Source: Cymbidium sinense (lineage: Eukaryota; Streptophyta; Magnoliopsida; Asparagales; Orchidaceae). From it: a stretch of DNA of 64,000 nucleotides. Positions 11,810-23,422 of this stretch are shown in pieces. The stretch's first letter is position 1. Each line of letters begins with the position of its first letter. The position numbers and the translations under genes are program-made. The notes beneath the pieces were generated by a model. It was given only the letters and a program-made list of their open reading frames with translations, was not told the origin of the DNA and did not search any database. The stretch is from positions 88,942,945 to 89,006,944 of the forward strand of contig CM038216.1 in NCBI GenBank assembly GCA_021442155.1. The letters run 5' to 3'.

Positions 11810-12480
11810 CTACTTCTTCCTTAGTGTCCTTTTTTTGCTCCCTTGTACTTTCTTTCTTCTTTTCATTTTCTTTTTCTTTTTTCTTTTCTTCTTTTTATTT
11901 TTATTTTGTATTTGAACTTTGACTAAGTTCATGAGAAAATGTGTTTTGATTTTGAGAAAGATAGTAGGTCGCATCTTCATATATTTTGAGCTCACTAATT
12001 GAGAATGGCTTTTCATCTCCTTTGACATAGTATTCGATTCCATCTTTTTGAAACTTGATGAACTAATGAAGAGAGAGAATGGAATCATCTTGTTCTGGTA
12101 TATCCAAGGCCTATCGAGCAAAGCAGTGAATGATGTATTAAAATTAATTATATAGAACTTGGCTTTAGTATTCCAGTCACTTATTTCCAAAGGTAACACT
12201 GTGGAACATAAAGCCCTCTCACCCTATTCATTGAATCATCTCAACATCATCTGATCTCCTCGGAGTTCAGAGATGTCAATCTTCAAATAGGCAAGGTTTC
12301 CAGGCTCATAATGTTCACCGATGCACCTGGATCAACTAACACCCTAGAGAGTCTGAATCTGCCCATATCCACTGTGATGTAGAGGGGATGGTTGGGCTCC
12401 ATATCCCCTAGAAGAAGGTCTTCGTCAGTGAATGTGACTCCTTGGGCTAGTCTTGAATAATGTGCTTCCTCTTAAATAGT
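11810..12480 (-). pseudogene. Aspartic protease and basic linker of element B
   Basis: The protease cuts the gag-pol polyprotein. On the - strand it reads VTFTDEDLLLGDMEPNHPLY, then VDMGRFRLSRVLVDPGASVN, where DPGAS (12319-12333) is the active-site motif in the DPG form common in this lineage. The later motif LLDRPWIYQNKMIPF lies at about 12060-12115. A stop falls between the two parts. After the protease comes a Lys/Arg-rich stretch encoded by a purine-rich (AAAAG)n-like run at 11840-11935, then the lead to RT. Element C keeps the same linker at 50620-50720. Confidence 0.8.
11835..11906 (+). repeat. CTTTT-type simple repeat inside pol of element B
   Basis: On the + strand the stretch is almost pure pyrimidine with TTTTC and TTTCTTTT units. 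In the sense (-) strand it codes mostly Lys and Arg in the linker between protease and RT. A matching run sits at the same place in element C. Confidence 0.8.
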
Positions 12481-12489
12481 GGTCAGCTG

Positions 12490-13385
12490 ACCTAAACATA
12501 TTTTTGGATCAAGAAGGGCCTTGATTAATGATTCCCTCATCTCTTTAGATATGATAAGGGCATCATATATGCTTAGTTTAGCTGGAAACTTTCTTAGGTG
12601 AGTGAGGAGATTGTAGAAAACCTTGGGCTGATCCTCCATAAGCATATCCATAGGTGGAGCATCTTATGGTCGGGCTTCTTTCTTGTTAGTACTAATGACA
12701 TATTTTCCCTTATCTTGAGGTGCTTCCCTAGGAGGTAGAACCTTGCCACTATGAAGGTTAACTTCGGTAACCTCTTATGGTTGTTTAGTGGAAGGTTCTA
12801 CCTGCTCGTCAGACATACCTACAATTTCTCCTATAGGACCCTCAAAATCAGATGATTCCAAGTCTATCTCAAGAGGTGAACCTGTATCATTCAAAAGGAA
12901 AGTTCATTTCTGAATCAGAAAGAGGATGATCAGAGTTGTTATAATTATCAAAACTTGAAGAGTTTTCTAAAGGAGTAGAATCAGATATCCCATCCGAAGT
13001 GACACATATGTAACTCAAACTAGCTTTATTCCTCAATTTCTTAGATTTACATGGAGGTACATAGTAGAAATCTAGTAAAGTAAGTGGGGTGAAGGATTTA
13101 TTGCCCTCATCCGCCAATACAAGATGTATACTAGAAGAAGAACTAGTTGAAGTAGGAATTTTGGTTGAAGTAGTTGCTACAATGGTGAAATGGAAGCTGG
13201 ACTGAGTCAGTGGTTGTGCTACTTGGCTATCCCGGGCAAGTATAGGCTACTGCTACTGGTGTTGTGCTCCTACTTTCTCCAAGTTTTTTGGTAACTTATG
13301 AACCTTCCTTGATGTTGGAGGTTTGAGCTGCCTCACACACCTATAAGGAAAGTTTCTAGATTTCAAAAATAATCTTTTTAGAGAT
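12490..13385 (-). pseudogene. Degenerate gag-to-protease linker of element B
   Basis: This part of the polyprotein lies between the gag zinc knuckle and the protease. An open piece at 12887-13117 contains FTPLTLLDFYYVPPCKSKK and an acidic, Ser-rich end (HPLSDSEMNF). The rest is interrupted by stops. No catalytic motif is visible. Strand and continuity with the flanking domains suggest polyprotein linker, but no domain can be named. Confidence 0.45.
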
Positions 13386-13616
13386 TTAGTATAAAGAGAT
13401 ATCCCAACCCTCTTTCATTTTGAGAGGATCATAAGTATCCCCAAGGATTACCCTAATAGAACTGGATGGTTGTTCCACTAGGTATTCCTTAGGGATAACT
13501 ATGATGCCTGCCTTATAGCTATTCTTAAGATAGTTCTTAAATATAAAGCAATCCTCCAAAACATGGCCTAGCATGAGGTGGTAGGGGCAAAAGTTAGGAT
13601 CATTACTCCTGTCCAC
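13386..13616 (-). pseudogene. Gag C-terminal zinc-knuckle-like region of element B
   Basis: The open segment contains CPYHLMLGHVLEDC (about 13548-13589). Its spacing, C-x2-H-x4-H-x4-C, is that of a retroviral CCHC knuckle with His in place of the second Cys. This form (CxYHxxxGHxxxxC) is usual in gag of the plant Tat group. It is followed by FIFKNYL and a less conserved tail ending GWDISLY at a stop near 13386. The region would bind the element RNA during particle assembly. It lies upstream of the protease on the same strand. Confidence 0.7.
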
Positions 13617-14069
13617 TTTCTATGGCTTCCTAAGCTCGAGTGGTTGAAAATCAAGTTCATTTAAGAGGATCTTAAAGATTTTCTTGACTACCTCCCTCTT
13701 AAATGAATAAGTTCTACTTAATTTATCCAAAAGAGTAGGTGGATGATAGTTACCTGGGGTGGGTATGTATACTGCTGTTGAGATTATGGCTGAGGAGGAG
13801 GAAGTGAAGGCCGTGGAGGCTACTATGGTGGTCAATAAGATGGCTGAGGCGGTGGTAAAGGAGGTGGAAGCGAAGGCTATTGAGCTTGAAGTCTCTCATA
13901 CTGATCTCTGGCTGGTTGCTTTCCTTTATCCAATTCTGCTATGATCCCTGGCTTATTTTCATAAGCTTTCTGTAGCTTTAGCTTTAATGATTGATCTTGA
14001 AACGGCAACTATTTGGCATCTCCTTATAGACTAGCCACCTTGTTGATTAGCTTCTCAAATGTCTTAATG

Positions 14070-14435
14070 ATGAAACCTTTAAGAATGAAGGTGACCGGGT
14101 CATGAATATTCTTTAATAAAAAAATTTGAATAGTATGTTGTTCAGACAGTTGTGGTTCTCATTTCATGCTTAAATTTCTCCATCTAAGAATATAATCAAT
14201 GAGGGACTCACCGGGGTGTTGTTGATCTACAATAAGATCGCCCATAGTTACCCTTTGCTGAGCTCTAGCAAACTCTTAACAAAGAGTTGCTCCAACTCAA
14301 AAAAAGACTTCACTGAATCATTGGGGAGTTCAACATACCAATCAAAAGCTATGCTTGCTAAATTGCTGATAAAGAAATAGAACAATAACGCATCACTGCC
14401 ACCAATCTTGCAAAAGTTGGCCCTAAAGTGCACTA
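14070..14435 (-). pseudogene. Gag capsid-type domain of element B
   Basis: The reading frame at 14248-14433 has the retrotransposon gag signature: DALLFYFFISNLASIAFDWYVEL, then NDSVKSFFELEQLFVKSL, matching the usual 'AFxWYxxLPxxSIxSWxxLExxF' pattern. A stop at about 14246 breaks it, and the similarity seems to continue downstream to about 14070 in another frame. Capsid proteins of this kind build the virus-like particle in the cytoplasm. An acidic upstream piece (14514-14774, WSDLKEEKVSFDPNEDD) probably belongs to the same gag. Confidence 0.7.
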
Positions 14436-14513
14436 TATATTATTGAGGGTTCCTGCTGCCATCAAAGCTTTTTAAAGAAGGAGACCCAAAACCTTTAGTA
14501 TATTGGATAACAT

Positions 14514-16234
14514 CTACTCATCTATTTGTTTGAGTTGTTGAAGGAGGTGTTTAGTCGAATAGGCTGTATCATCTTGTTCAACCATAACACCTTTCAAACT
14601 TTGGTGATCCCAAAGGAAAGAACCTCTAATATCCATCATATGCACCTCTGCTAAGTCTTCCAACAAATCATCTTCATTGGGGTCAAAGCTAACCTTCTCC
14701 TCTTTGAGGTCAGACCAATCATACCCTAGGATTTTTTTCTTTTTAGTAAGATAATGTGCCACGATATCATCCAAGGAGTGGTCTAACTATGCAGGCATCA
14801 ATGCTCGCGATTGACTAGTTGTGGGATCATGCTAATTAATAGAGATACACTTGACCTCCCCTACTACTGAAGTGCTTTGAGGGATATACTCACTAGAGGG
14901 CACGTGCTCATGGCTGTCAACTGTTATGGATGGAGTACTGCCATAAGGGGATCTATCGCCATGGGGACAACAGAACTATTTCTTTTTCCCTATGTTGCTG
15001 CAATATCTATGATTTGCTTAGGTGGTGGTGGTGATGGCACAACTACAATGCTACGAGGTCACCACTTCCTCTTCACCACAACTAAAGTAGGAGGTCTAGC
15101 AGGAGATCTCACCCTTGCCTAAGTCGGCATCGTAGATGAAGCGAGATCCCTTGGCCTAGTTGGATCACTAGTGGGGCTTTCTTCTCTCTTGATGCTGCTC
15201 TCATGGCTTTGGATGGAACTATAAAAAATTGAACTTGCACTGGTGATGATAGATGTGGAGTAGAGCGGTGTGATGGATACAACACCGACTCTCTCTGTAC
15301 TGGGGCTCTCCTACCATGATGGGTTTTACCGGTCAATACAATACTATCAGTGTGACTGGCACGGTAGTGCACCAATCGATGAAATCTATGATGGTGGAGG
15401 ATGCTGCCTGCCTAGCATATCTTCACCTTTCTCTGTTAGTAATGTGCACTGATACTCAGGCCTCTCTGGCCCTCTCCTATCGGATCTACTCACACCTGAG
15501 GGATAAGTGTAGATCAAACTATGCATTGTACTTTGATCATCCATAAGCCCTGCCAACTTGGTGCAAAACTTTGCTAAGGCCAGCATAGGATCTCCTCCTA
15601 TCTCTGATGGGTGCCTCATAATGAACTGGAGGTGGAGGTGACCTTATCCTCGACATCTTTCTCCCCTTGAGGCTGAAAGAGGGAGAACTTATTCTGAGTA
15701 AGCAAAAGAGAAACTACCCTTGGTGACTCCTCTAATGCAATGTGAGATAATGTATCCATCTCCTTGGCAATGTACACATGATGCCACTTGATCTTATGGC
15801 CCATATCGTGATGCAAGGTTCAGCTTGGTGGAGCAATACGGGAGCTAGACCCTACCTCAAAGGTAGGAGAGACTATCCCTAAAGCCAGGGTAACCTTTCC
15901 CTTAGAGGAAGCTAATGAGTGGGTACTAGCCTGTCTTGGGGTGGTAGGACCAAGCGTGCAGACCGAATCAACTACAGTAACTTCTACAACTTTCCTCTTC
16001 AGTGAGAGAAATTTAGAATTTGAGGGCATCTCAATTTGGGTGACTAGCTTCTACCTAGCCATCACATTCTTGCTGATAGTGGTAAGGGTTTCCCCCTAAC
16101 AAGTGATCCTGGCCCTCTTGAATCCTTGGCCAAAGTGTATCAGATGAGCAAAATTAGTTTGGGGGAGGCTGGCCTGATCCAAGGAAAAATCCATCCCAAA
16201 GGAAAAAGGTGAGAACATACTTTTGAGAATCCAT
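14514..16234 (-). pseudogene. Gag N-terminal region of element B, heavily degraded
   Basis: Four open pieces follow each other on the - strand (16029-15820, 15816-15616, 15619-15386, 15375-15109) and then 14774-14514. They sit between the 5' leader and the gag core, as expected for gag N-terminal sequence or an extra 5' ORF. I recognise no domain. Two ATG codons are possible starts: 16234-16232 (MDSQKYVLTFF) and 16194-16192 (MDFSLDQASLPQTN). They are in different frames, so a frameshift probably lies between them. Several stops show that it is not translated intact. Confidence 0.45.
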
Positions 16235-16344
16235 TTGCACTATACTGAACTGAGACTAAACTGGAACTCTGCAATTACTAGAAAGAAACTCAAATCAAAT
16301 TTTTTGTCTTTGTATTCTGCTAATTTTTTAGATTTGACTTAATG

Positions 16345-17200
16345 TTTGAACACACACTTAACAATTTGAATATGTTAAGTGGGGCTCATTGAATTTAGGA
16401 GAGATTTTGAATAAATTGGAGGAGAGATTTTAAGTTAAGTTAAGTTTAGAACCCACATTCAACAAATTCGTGTAAGTTGAATGGGTTCAAAATATTTTGG
16501 AGAGAGACTTATGATGCTTCTATTGGTTCATATTTGAATTCAAATTTTATGTTTGAGGACCTTTTATTTAACAAATTTGAGTATGTTAAATAGAGGGTCA
16601 TTTGATTTTATTGTTAGATTTGATTTTGGGATTACTCACTTAGCAAATTTAGGTATGCTAGATAAGATGTTTGAAAATAATTTTGTTTTTGCTTGTTTGC
16701 CCATGATGTATATCATGTGTGAATTTAGAAATGAAATCTTTACTTAGAAAATTTGTGTATGCTAAATAAAATCTAATTTTTATTTTGATTTTGAAAATGG
16801 GATCATTACTTAGAAAGTTTGTGTATGCTAAATAAAGCCCAAATGTGTTTTGAATTTTGTTTTGATTTTTGAAAATGGGATTTTTACTTAGCAAATTTTT
16901 GTATGATAAATAAAGTCCAAATTTGTTTGATTTTTGTTTTGATTTTTTTAAAAATGGGATCTTCACTTAGCAAATTTGTGTATGCTAATTAAAGTCCAAA
17001 TTCATTTCGAAAAAGGGGGGTTTTCTATTTAACAAATATGGTGTGTTAAATAGAATCCAATTTATTTTCAATTTTCTTTTGAAAAATAAAGCTCTCATTT
17101 GACAAATTTGGGTATGTCAACTGAAATTCTAATGTATTTTTATTTTTTTTATTCTTTGCAAATGAGATCTCCATTTAACAAATTTGGGTATGAAAAATGG
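16345..17200. repeat. Tandem hairpin array in the 5' leader of element B
   Basis: About eleven units of 65-105 bp follow each other. Each carries an inverted repeat around a conserved loop close to AATTTGGGTA. Arm pairs include ACTTAACA/TGTTAAGT (16356-16380), GAACCCACATTCAAC/GTTGAATGGGTTC (16449-16488), a 16-base pair of arms with GACC and GGTC ends (16558-16599), TTAGCA/TGCTAA (16967-16988), CTATTTAACA/TGTTAAATAG (17025-17053), TCATTTGACA/TGTCAACTGA (17095-17124) and CCATTT/AAATGG (17171-17200). Units at 16743-16766 and 16809-16832 have lost pairing. The array is upstream of gag on the sense (-) strand. Confidence 0.8.
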
Positions 17201-17284
17201 AAGTCAATCATACTTTATTTTTTGAAGATGAAATTATTATGTGTGATTATTGCTTTTTGAAAAGAAGGAAATTCCAACTTAACA

Positions 17285-20200
17285 CATGTGTTAATCCACA
17301 TGTGTGGAGAAACCATAAGAGTAATTAATTAAGTTCCTTAATCTAATTAACTATTAATCATGAGTGATTGTATTAGGCCCCTTTTATTTCGTAAGATAAT
17401 AGCAAGTTTTATTTTCCATGCATATCATGTCGGCTCATAATTATTTAGTTAATTACATTAAGGTGACATAAGTAAGGGTAATTAATTCATCTAACTAGGG
17501 GTTCAACTTAATTAACCCATTAAATCAATTTTATTACATTTCCATAAATTAAATCAAATCACTAATGTGGGAATAAGTTTAAAACAACAAGTGATGAGTT
17601 CTGTTCTCCTCTTTTAAACAAATCAAATCCAAAACTTAATTAATAAAGAAGCTTTGGTTTGCTTTAAATAATCTTATTTGATTTGATTGTCCTTAAGAAC
17701 TAGTTTGGTTGAATGAATCACATGCTTATATTTGATTGTCCACTTTCCAATAATGTTAAATTTGGTATGTCATTTGAAATCATACATCCATCTTTTCAAA
17801 ATCAAGTAAAATAAAATGTATTTCCTTTATGTAAGCTTGCATGTGTTGATTTAATTTAATATATGTGTGGCTATAATCACTATTAAATCCAAATGTATTT
17901 TTCAAAAGCTTATAAATGAATAATAATATGTGTTATGATGCTAGTTATAAATACATAAGAAATGCATGTGCTTATAGCTTAAGTTTATGAATGTTGAGTA
18001 CTCTTTCCTCTATTTGTGTGTTGATTTTTATAAGATTGAATGTTAATGGGTATATAATCTGGACATCCTGAGAACACGAAGCTCTAACCCCAAGGAGGTC
18101 ATTTTATTACCTCATTTCTCTGGTTTAACAACATCACGTACCCATTTGATTTCATTCTTATGTATTTCAACATTAGAATTTAGATAGAGCTTTAATTCAT
18201 ATATATAAATGATTCAATAAAAACAATATACAATCTTTGCATAGTTTTCTTTCCCTCATTTATGTATACATCCATGTGTGTCCAAGAAAAGCAAGTATAT
18301 AGTCTAAACATCCCGGGAATATGAGGCTTTAGTTAGCGCCAAGGAGGTAATTTGATTACCTCACTTCCCTAGTTTAACAATGACATGTTCTTGCCTATAT
18401 CTTTGTAAATGTATATGTATTTGTGATTAGTGAATGAAAATCCCATTTTACATTATAATTGCATGCATTCATAATTGACCATGGTTGAATTAATTAGACA
18501 TATGATTTGGAGCTTACATCCTATGTTCATGTATACAAACATATGTTTGAATGCAAATGAGTATATAGTCTAGACATCCTGAGAATACGAGGCTTTAGCT
18601 AGCTCCAAGGAGGTCATTTGATTACCTCACTTCTCTGGTTTAACAACGGCACATGCCTATTTAATTTTATTTTTTTGGCCTTTTTATATAAGAATTTGGA
18701 TAAAATTTTAAATTAATATGTTTAAATAATTCAATCAAATAAAATATAAATTCTAAACATACACATACATTCATCATTTAAGTGTGCTAAAATATGTTGC
18801 ATGTATAGATACACTTAGGATTAAATTATATGCATGTTATACAGGTGATGGAAAGGAATGATTTAATATATGTCATGTGGTAGTAATTGAATTAAATTAA
18901 CCTTAAGATGCCTTTCATTTTCAATAGGGTTATTTAAAGTGAACCTAAACTTAAGATTTATTAAATCATATAATAAGCCATTCGCTAAAGAGAACTAAAT
19001 CAAACTAATATACTTTAGAAAGTGACTTAAGGTAGGGATCAAAGATGATAATCCTCTTTTCCTCGCTTAATAACACTTAGTTGCTAAGTGTAATCAAATG
19101 AAACAAAAGAAAACACAAATTAAAATTTCAAACCAATTAAACTACTTCAAGTGAAATCAACCTTTCATATTAAATTGAATCCTTCTACACTTAGAAAATA
19201 CAACACTAATGCCTAACAAGACTTACCACACAAGCCTTAATACACTCATTAAAATTAAGTCACCATTTCTAGCTCTAAGTTAGGACAGTGAATGATGTGT
19301 TGTATGTTTTGTTTTATGATGTATTATTTTAGATTGGATGTTAGGATGTATGCTTCGTAGACTGAATGTTAAGCCAATATTAGCCTAATCATATTTTTAT
19401 AGGGGATTATGCTTAAGGGATGCTCAAAAATAAATGGGAATGCTCTTTTTTCAGTTTGCTTAAATCTTTAAGCATAATCCAAGTTTTGACAAGTGGGCTT
19501 AGTTACCCATGTGTAAGGTGCTAAGTCAAAATTATAAATACAACTGCTTGGGATTATATGTATATTTAGCTAACCTCTATTTTGCAGGTTTACTTAGATT
19601 TACTTTTCCCACATAAATGTAATTTTTATAATAGGAATTAAGATTAGTGCTATGGAAGATTAGGATGAGCAGTGGCTAGAAGGCTTTGTCCTAGGGTGCT
19701 CTATGATGCCTTTGAAGCAAGCACCATCCAAATAAAAGAAAAAGAACCAAATTAGAAATAGAGATATGAAGAATGATGACCCCCATAGCATTTAATACAA
19801 TTATAATTATTTTTTCAAATTCCAGGTTGTATAAGGGTAGAGCTCAGCTACCCATCTTTTCTCTCTTCGGGTTGTATGGTACTCGACCGCACCGGCTTTT
19901 ATTCTTTTATGATAATTTATATAATTGTTTGATGTTATGTTTACATTGTGCATTGGCACCAAATGCTTCTCATAGTTTCTTAAATGATTGATGCTTTAAT
20001 GTGTGGCTTGGATACGATTAGGCTCTCAGGATTAAAAAAAACTTTTCTACTCAACTAATCATGCATAATTAAATTTTAAACAACTCATAATCTCATCATA
20101 AATCCTAAGATATAAATAAGATAATTAAAAGATTTAGCAATCTCTTAGCTGTATGGTTGTATGTTTCACATCATCCATGCATATTCTTTCACTCTTGAAC

Positions 20201-20553
20201 ATGAAGGATCTCTATCCTTGCACGAAAAAGGAATGTTTGACCTATGAGGGAATCCCCTGTGGTGGAGAACACCTTCTTCTAACTGATCTGACCCACAACC
20301 TATTTCATCATGCATTTAGGCATAATAAATCCTAAAGCCTCTATCAAAATAATGTGTCTAAAATGAAAAAAAAAATTGAAAAGATTTTGCATCTAGAAAT
20401 TAAGTCATATGCTCATACCACTCATGCTCTAATCTCTTAGGGAGTGTGTTTAGGACTTTAATTTCTTTTTAATTAAATAACTACCATAGCTATCTTGTAA
20501 TTCATAAGGCCAGACTACATGGTTTTAAAATCATAGGAGGAGATACCTGGTAG
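17285..20553 (+). repeat. R-a: internal-to-distal part of repeat family R
   Basis: The segment aligns collinearly with R-c 60205-63285, and its first 530 bp also with R-b 54680-55220. Shared marks include 'TTAGGCCCCTTTTATTTC' near 17373, hairpin repeats at 18095-18628, the acceptor-like box at 19569-19587 and 'GTAGAGCTCAGCTACCCAT' near 19839. No protein-like ORF is present. The left end is fused to the hairpin array of element B. The right end breaks into telomere-like sequence after ATACCTGGTAGCC. It lacks the terminal part with TRTTGACCTCAC. Confidence 0.7.
18047..18670 (+). repeat. Three tandem units of about 250-265 bp with a conserved hairpin in R-a
   Basis: Each unit has 'GTATATAGTCTAGACATCC', then 'GAATACGAGGCTTTAGCTAG' and a hairpin followed by 'ACTTCTCTGGTTTAACAA'. 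The hairpin cores are at 18095-18113, 18344-18362 (GAGGTAATTTGATTACCTC, perfect) and 18610-18628. R-c has only two units (61021-61033 and 61269-61279), with shorter hairpins of the form AGGT-TCT-ACCT. Confidence 0.75.
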
Positions 20554-23067
20554 CCTAATCCTAAACCTAAATAAAAAATAAAATCTAATCCTAAATAATA
20601 AAATAAAAATAAACCAAAATAAAAATAAAAAATAAAATAAACTAAAATAAATAAAAAATAAACTATGTAAATCTAAACCTATGAGTTTACTTAATTTAAA
20701 AATAATAAAAAATTAAATATATAAAAATAATAAAAAATGCTAACCCTAAATCCTAAACACTAAAACTAACCCTAAACCCTAAACCTTAGACCATGAACCT
20801 ATAACCCAAAATCCTAAATCCTAAACCCTAAACCCTAAAACCCTAAATCATAAACTGATAAAACCCTAAACCCTTAAACCTAAACCCAAAACCCTAAACC
20901 CAAAAGCTACATCCCTACCCTACCCTAAACCCACAAACCCTAAACCCTAAACCCTACCACACCCTAAAACCTAAAACTAAAACCTAAACCTAAACTAAAT
21001 AAAATTGAAAATAAAACAAATTAAAACGGAACCTAAAATATATAAAAAGTAAAATAAAATAAAACTTAAAGGCCCTCAACCTAAACCTAAACCTAAACCT
21101 AAAAATTAAAAATAAAAATAAAACTAAATTAAAATAAAAAAAATAAAAAAAGCTAAATTACACTAAAAATAAAATAAACCTAAAAATAAAAAACTAAATA
21201 GAATAAAATCTAATTGTAAAATAAAAATAAAATAAGCCTAATATAATATAAACTAATAACTAAATAAAAACCTAAACTTAAAAAATAAACTTAAAAATAA
21301 AACTTAAAAATAAATAAAAAATAAAACATAAACCCAACACTTAAAGAAAAACCTAAACCTAAAATAAATAATATAAAATCAACCTAAACCTAAACTAAAA
21401 TAAACTAAACTAAAATAAATAAAACTTAAACCTAAAACTAAACCATAAACTAAATAAAATAAAATAAACTAAAACTAAAGCAAAACCTAAACTAAAAAAA
21501 TAAAACCTAAAAATAAACCTAGAATAAAAACCTAAGACATAAACCTAAAGAAATAAAATAAAAACCTCAACTTAAACCTAAAAAAAATTAAAACATAAAC
21601 CTAAAAAAATAAAATAAATTAAAAAATAAACATAAACCTAAACCTAAAAAAATAAAAACCCTAAATAAAAATAAATAAAAAATCTTAAAATAAATAAACT
21701 GAACTAAATAAAAATAAAAGCAAAACCTAAATATTCAAATAAAAAATAAACTAAATAAACCTAAACTACTAGTTTACTTAATTTTAAAAAAACCTTGAAC
21801 ACTAAACCCTAAGCCCTAAACCTTAAATCCATAACCCTAAACCTACAACCCTTAACCCTAAACGTACAACCCTTAACCCTAAATCGTAAACCTTAAACCC
21901 TAAAAAACCCTAAACCCAAAAACCTAAATAAAAAAATACAAAAAAAATCCTAACCCTAAACCCTAAACTCTAAACTCTAAACTCTAAACTCTAAACCCAA
22001 AACCTATAACCCTAAACCCTAAACCCTAAACCAAACCCTAAACCCTAAACCCTAAACCCTAAACCCTAAACCCTAAGCCCTAAAAACCTAAAAACCTAAA
22101 CATAAACTAAATAAAGCCTAAAAATAAATTAAATAAAAAAACTTAAACCTAAATAAAATAAAATGAAATAAAATAAAAACTTAAATTAAATCCTCAACCT
22201 AAACATAAACCTAAACCTAAATCTAAAAATAAAATAGAATAAAAAATAAAAACTAAACTAAAATAAAATTAATAAAAACATAAACTAGACCAAAAAAAAA
22301 TAAAATAAACCTAAATTAAACCTAAATAAAATAAAACCTAAATGTAAAATAAAAATAATTTATACCTAAAATAAAATAAAATTAAAACCAAATAATAACC
22401 AAAACCTAAAAAATAAACCTAAAAATTAATACAAAAGGAAACATAAACCTAAAATAAAATTAACCTAAACCTAAACTAAAATAAACTAAACTATAATAAA
22501 TAAAACCTAAACCTAAACATAAAATAAACTAAGCTTAAACCTTAAACTAAATAAAATGAAATAAACTAAAAGTAAACCTAAACCTACATGAAAAAATAAA
22601 AACTAAAAATAAGCCTAAAATAAAAACCTAAATCCTAAACCTAAAAAATTAAAATAAAATTTAAACCTAAACATAAAAATAGAAAATAAAACCTAAACCT
22701 AAAAAATAAAATAGAAGTAAAATTCAACTAAAAAGTAAACCTAAAAAATAAACTAAAATAAAAACCTCAACTAAAATAAATAAACCTAAATAAAATTAAA
22801 AATTAAAATAAATTGAAATAATCTCAAATAAATACAAAATAACTAAATAAACTTAAACCTTCTAGTTTACTTAATTTAAAATAAAAAAACCCTAAACCCT
22901 AAACCTACAACCCTAAACCAACAACCCAAAACCTACAACTCTAAACCTTAAATCGTAAACCCTAAAACCCTAAACCCTAAACCCTAAACTCTAAAATATA
23001 GAACCATAAACCCCAAACCATAAATCCTAAACTAATCCGAAACCCTAAACTGACCCTAAACCTTAAG

Positions 23068-23422
23068 AATGGGCAGAGCCTTGATGGCAGGAACATCACC
23101 CTCAACTAGGCTCAATTTTGATCTAATGGTGGAGGAAGGCGAGGCGGCACATATCAATGGTGGGGGATCTAAGTTATTGGTGGATATGGAGTGGTAGGGA
23201 GCTGTGGTGTTTATGGAGGTGGGAAGAGCGATGGAGGTTACGATGTGGTGGCGAGGAAGTGATCTGCATGTGTGATATCGATCCTCGCTACTGAGAGGTG
23301 GGGTGGTTCGATGAGAACTGAGAAATCAAGAACGCCGATCTGACTGGCCGCTTATGGAACTGCTTTTACAAGAGATAGTTCTACTTGTCTAGGGTTTTTG
23401 ATTTATGCGTGCTCATTTTTTA
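23068..23422 (+). pseudogene. Captured 3' part of a glycine-rich RNA-binding protein gene, copy 1
   Basis: Directly after ...CCTTAAG the frame reads NGQSLDGRNITLN, then a stop (23107-23109) where Glu is usual, AQ, a second stop, and SNGGGRRGG. This is the end of an RRM domain and the start of the Gly-rich tail of plant GRP7/GRP8-type proteins, RNA chaperones and splicing regulators. Gly-rich codons continue with frameshifts. The tail end DEN-stop replaces DENWRN. The sequence then runs into 3' UTR-like 'TTGATTTATGCGTGCTC' and ends near 23422. It cannot make a protein. The RRM N-terminal part is absent. Confidence 0.75.

Larger units (their letters stand above)
5228..17285 (-). mobile_element. 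Element B: near-complete but inactive Tat-like Ty3/gypsy retrotransposon
   Basis: On the - strand the order is 5' leader with hairpin repeats (17285-16240), gag (about 16234-13386), protease (about 12480-12060), basic linker, reverse transcriptase (about 11090-10050), RNase H (about 10050-9640), second RNase H (9624-9040), integrase (about 8800-7732) and 3' non-coding region (7731-5228). Two RNase H domains, no chromodomain and a long 3' non-coding region point to the Tat lineage. Many stops and frameshifts show it is dead. No 5' LTR or primer-binding site is recognisable at the right edge, where R-a is joined in the opposite orientation. Confidence 0.85.

Noticed and set aside
13759..15546. 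+ strand ORFs, including the Glu/Ala-rich one at 13759-13944
   Set aside because: They are antisense to gag of element B and have no domain of their own.
16345..17200. CRISPR-like array
   Set aside because: Unit lengths vary, the conserved part is the hairpin rather than a fixed direct repeat with unique spacers, and the setting is a plant retroelement.
17279..17294. Perfect palindrome TTAACACATGTGTTAA at the B/R-a junction
   Set aside because: Possibly the last hairpin unit or a chance palindrome in AT-rich DNA. Alone it supports no function.
16240..17300. Primer-binding site and 5' LTR of element B
   Set aside because: No stretch complementary to a plant tRNA 3' end was recognisable, and the adjoining R-a is inverted relative to B.
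19773..20335. ORFs of 72 and 60 codons in R-a
   Set aside because: The collinear part of R-c does not keep the frames.
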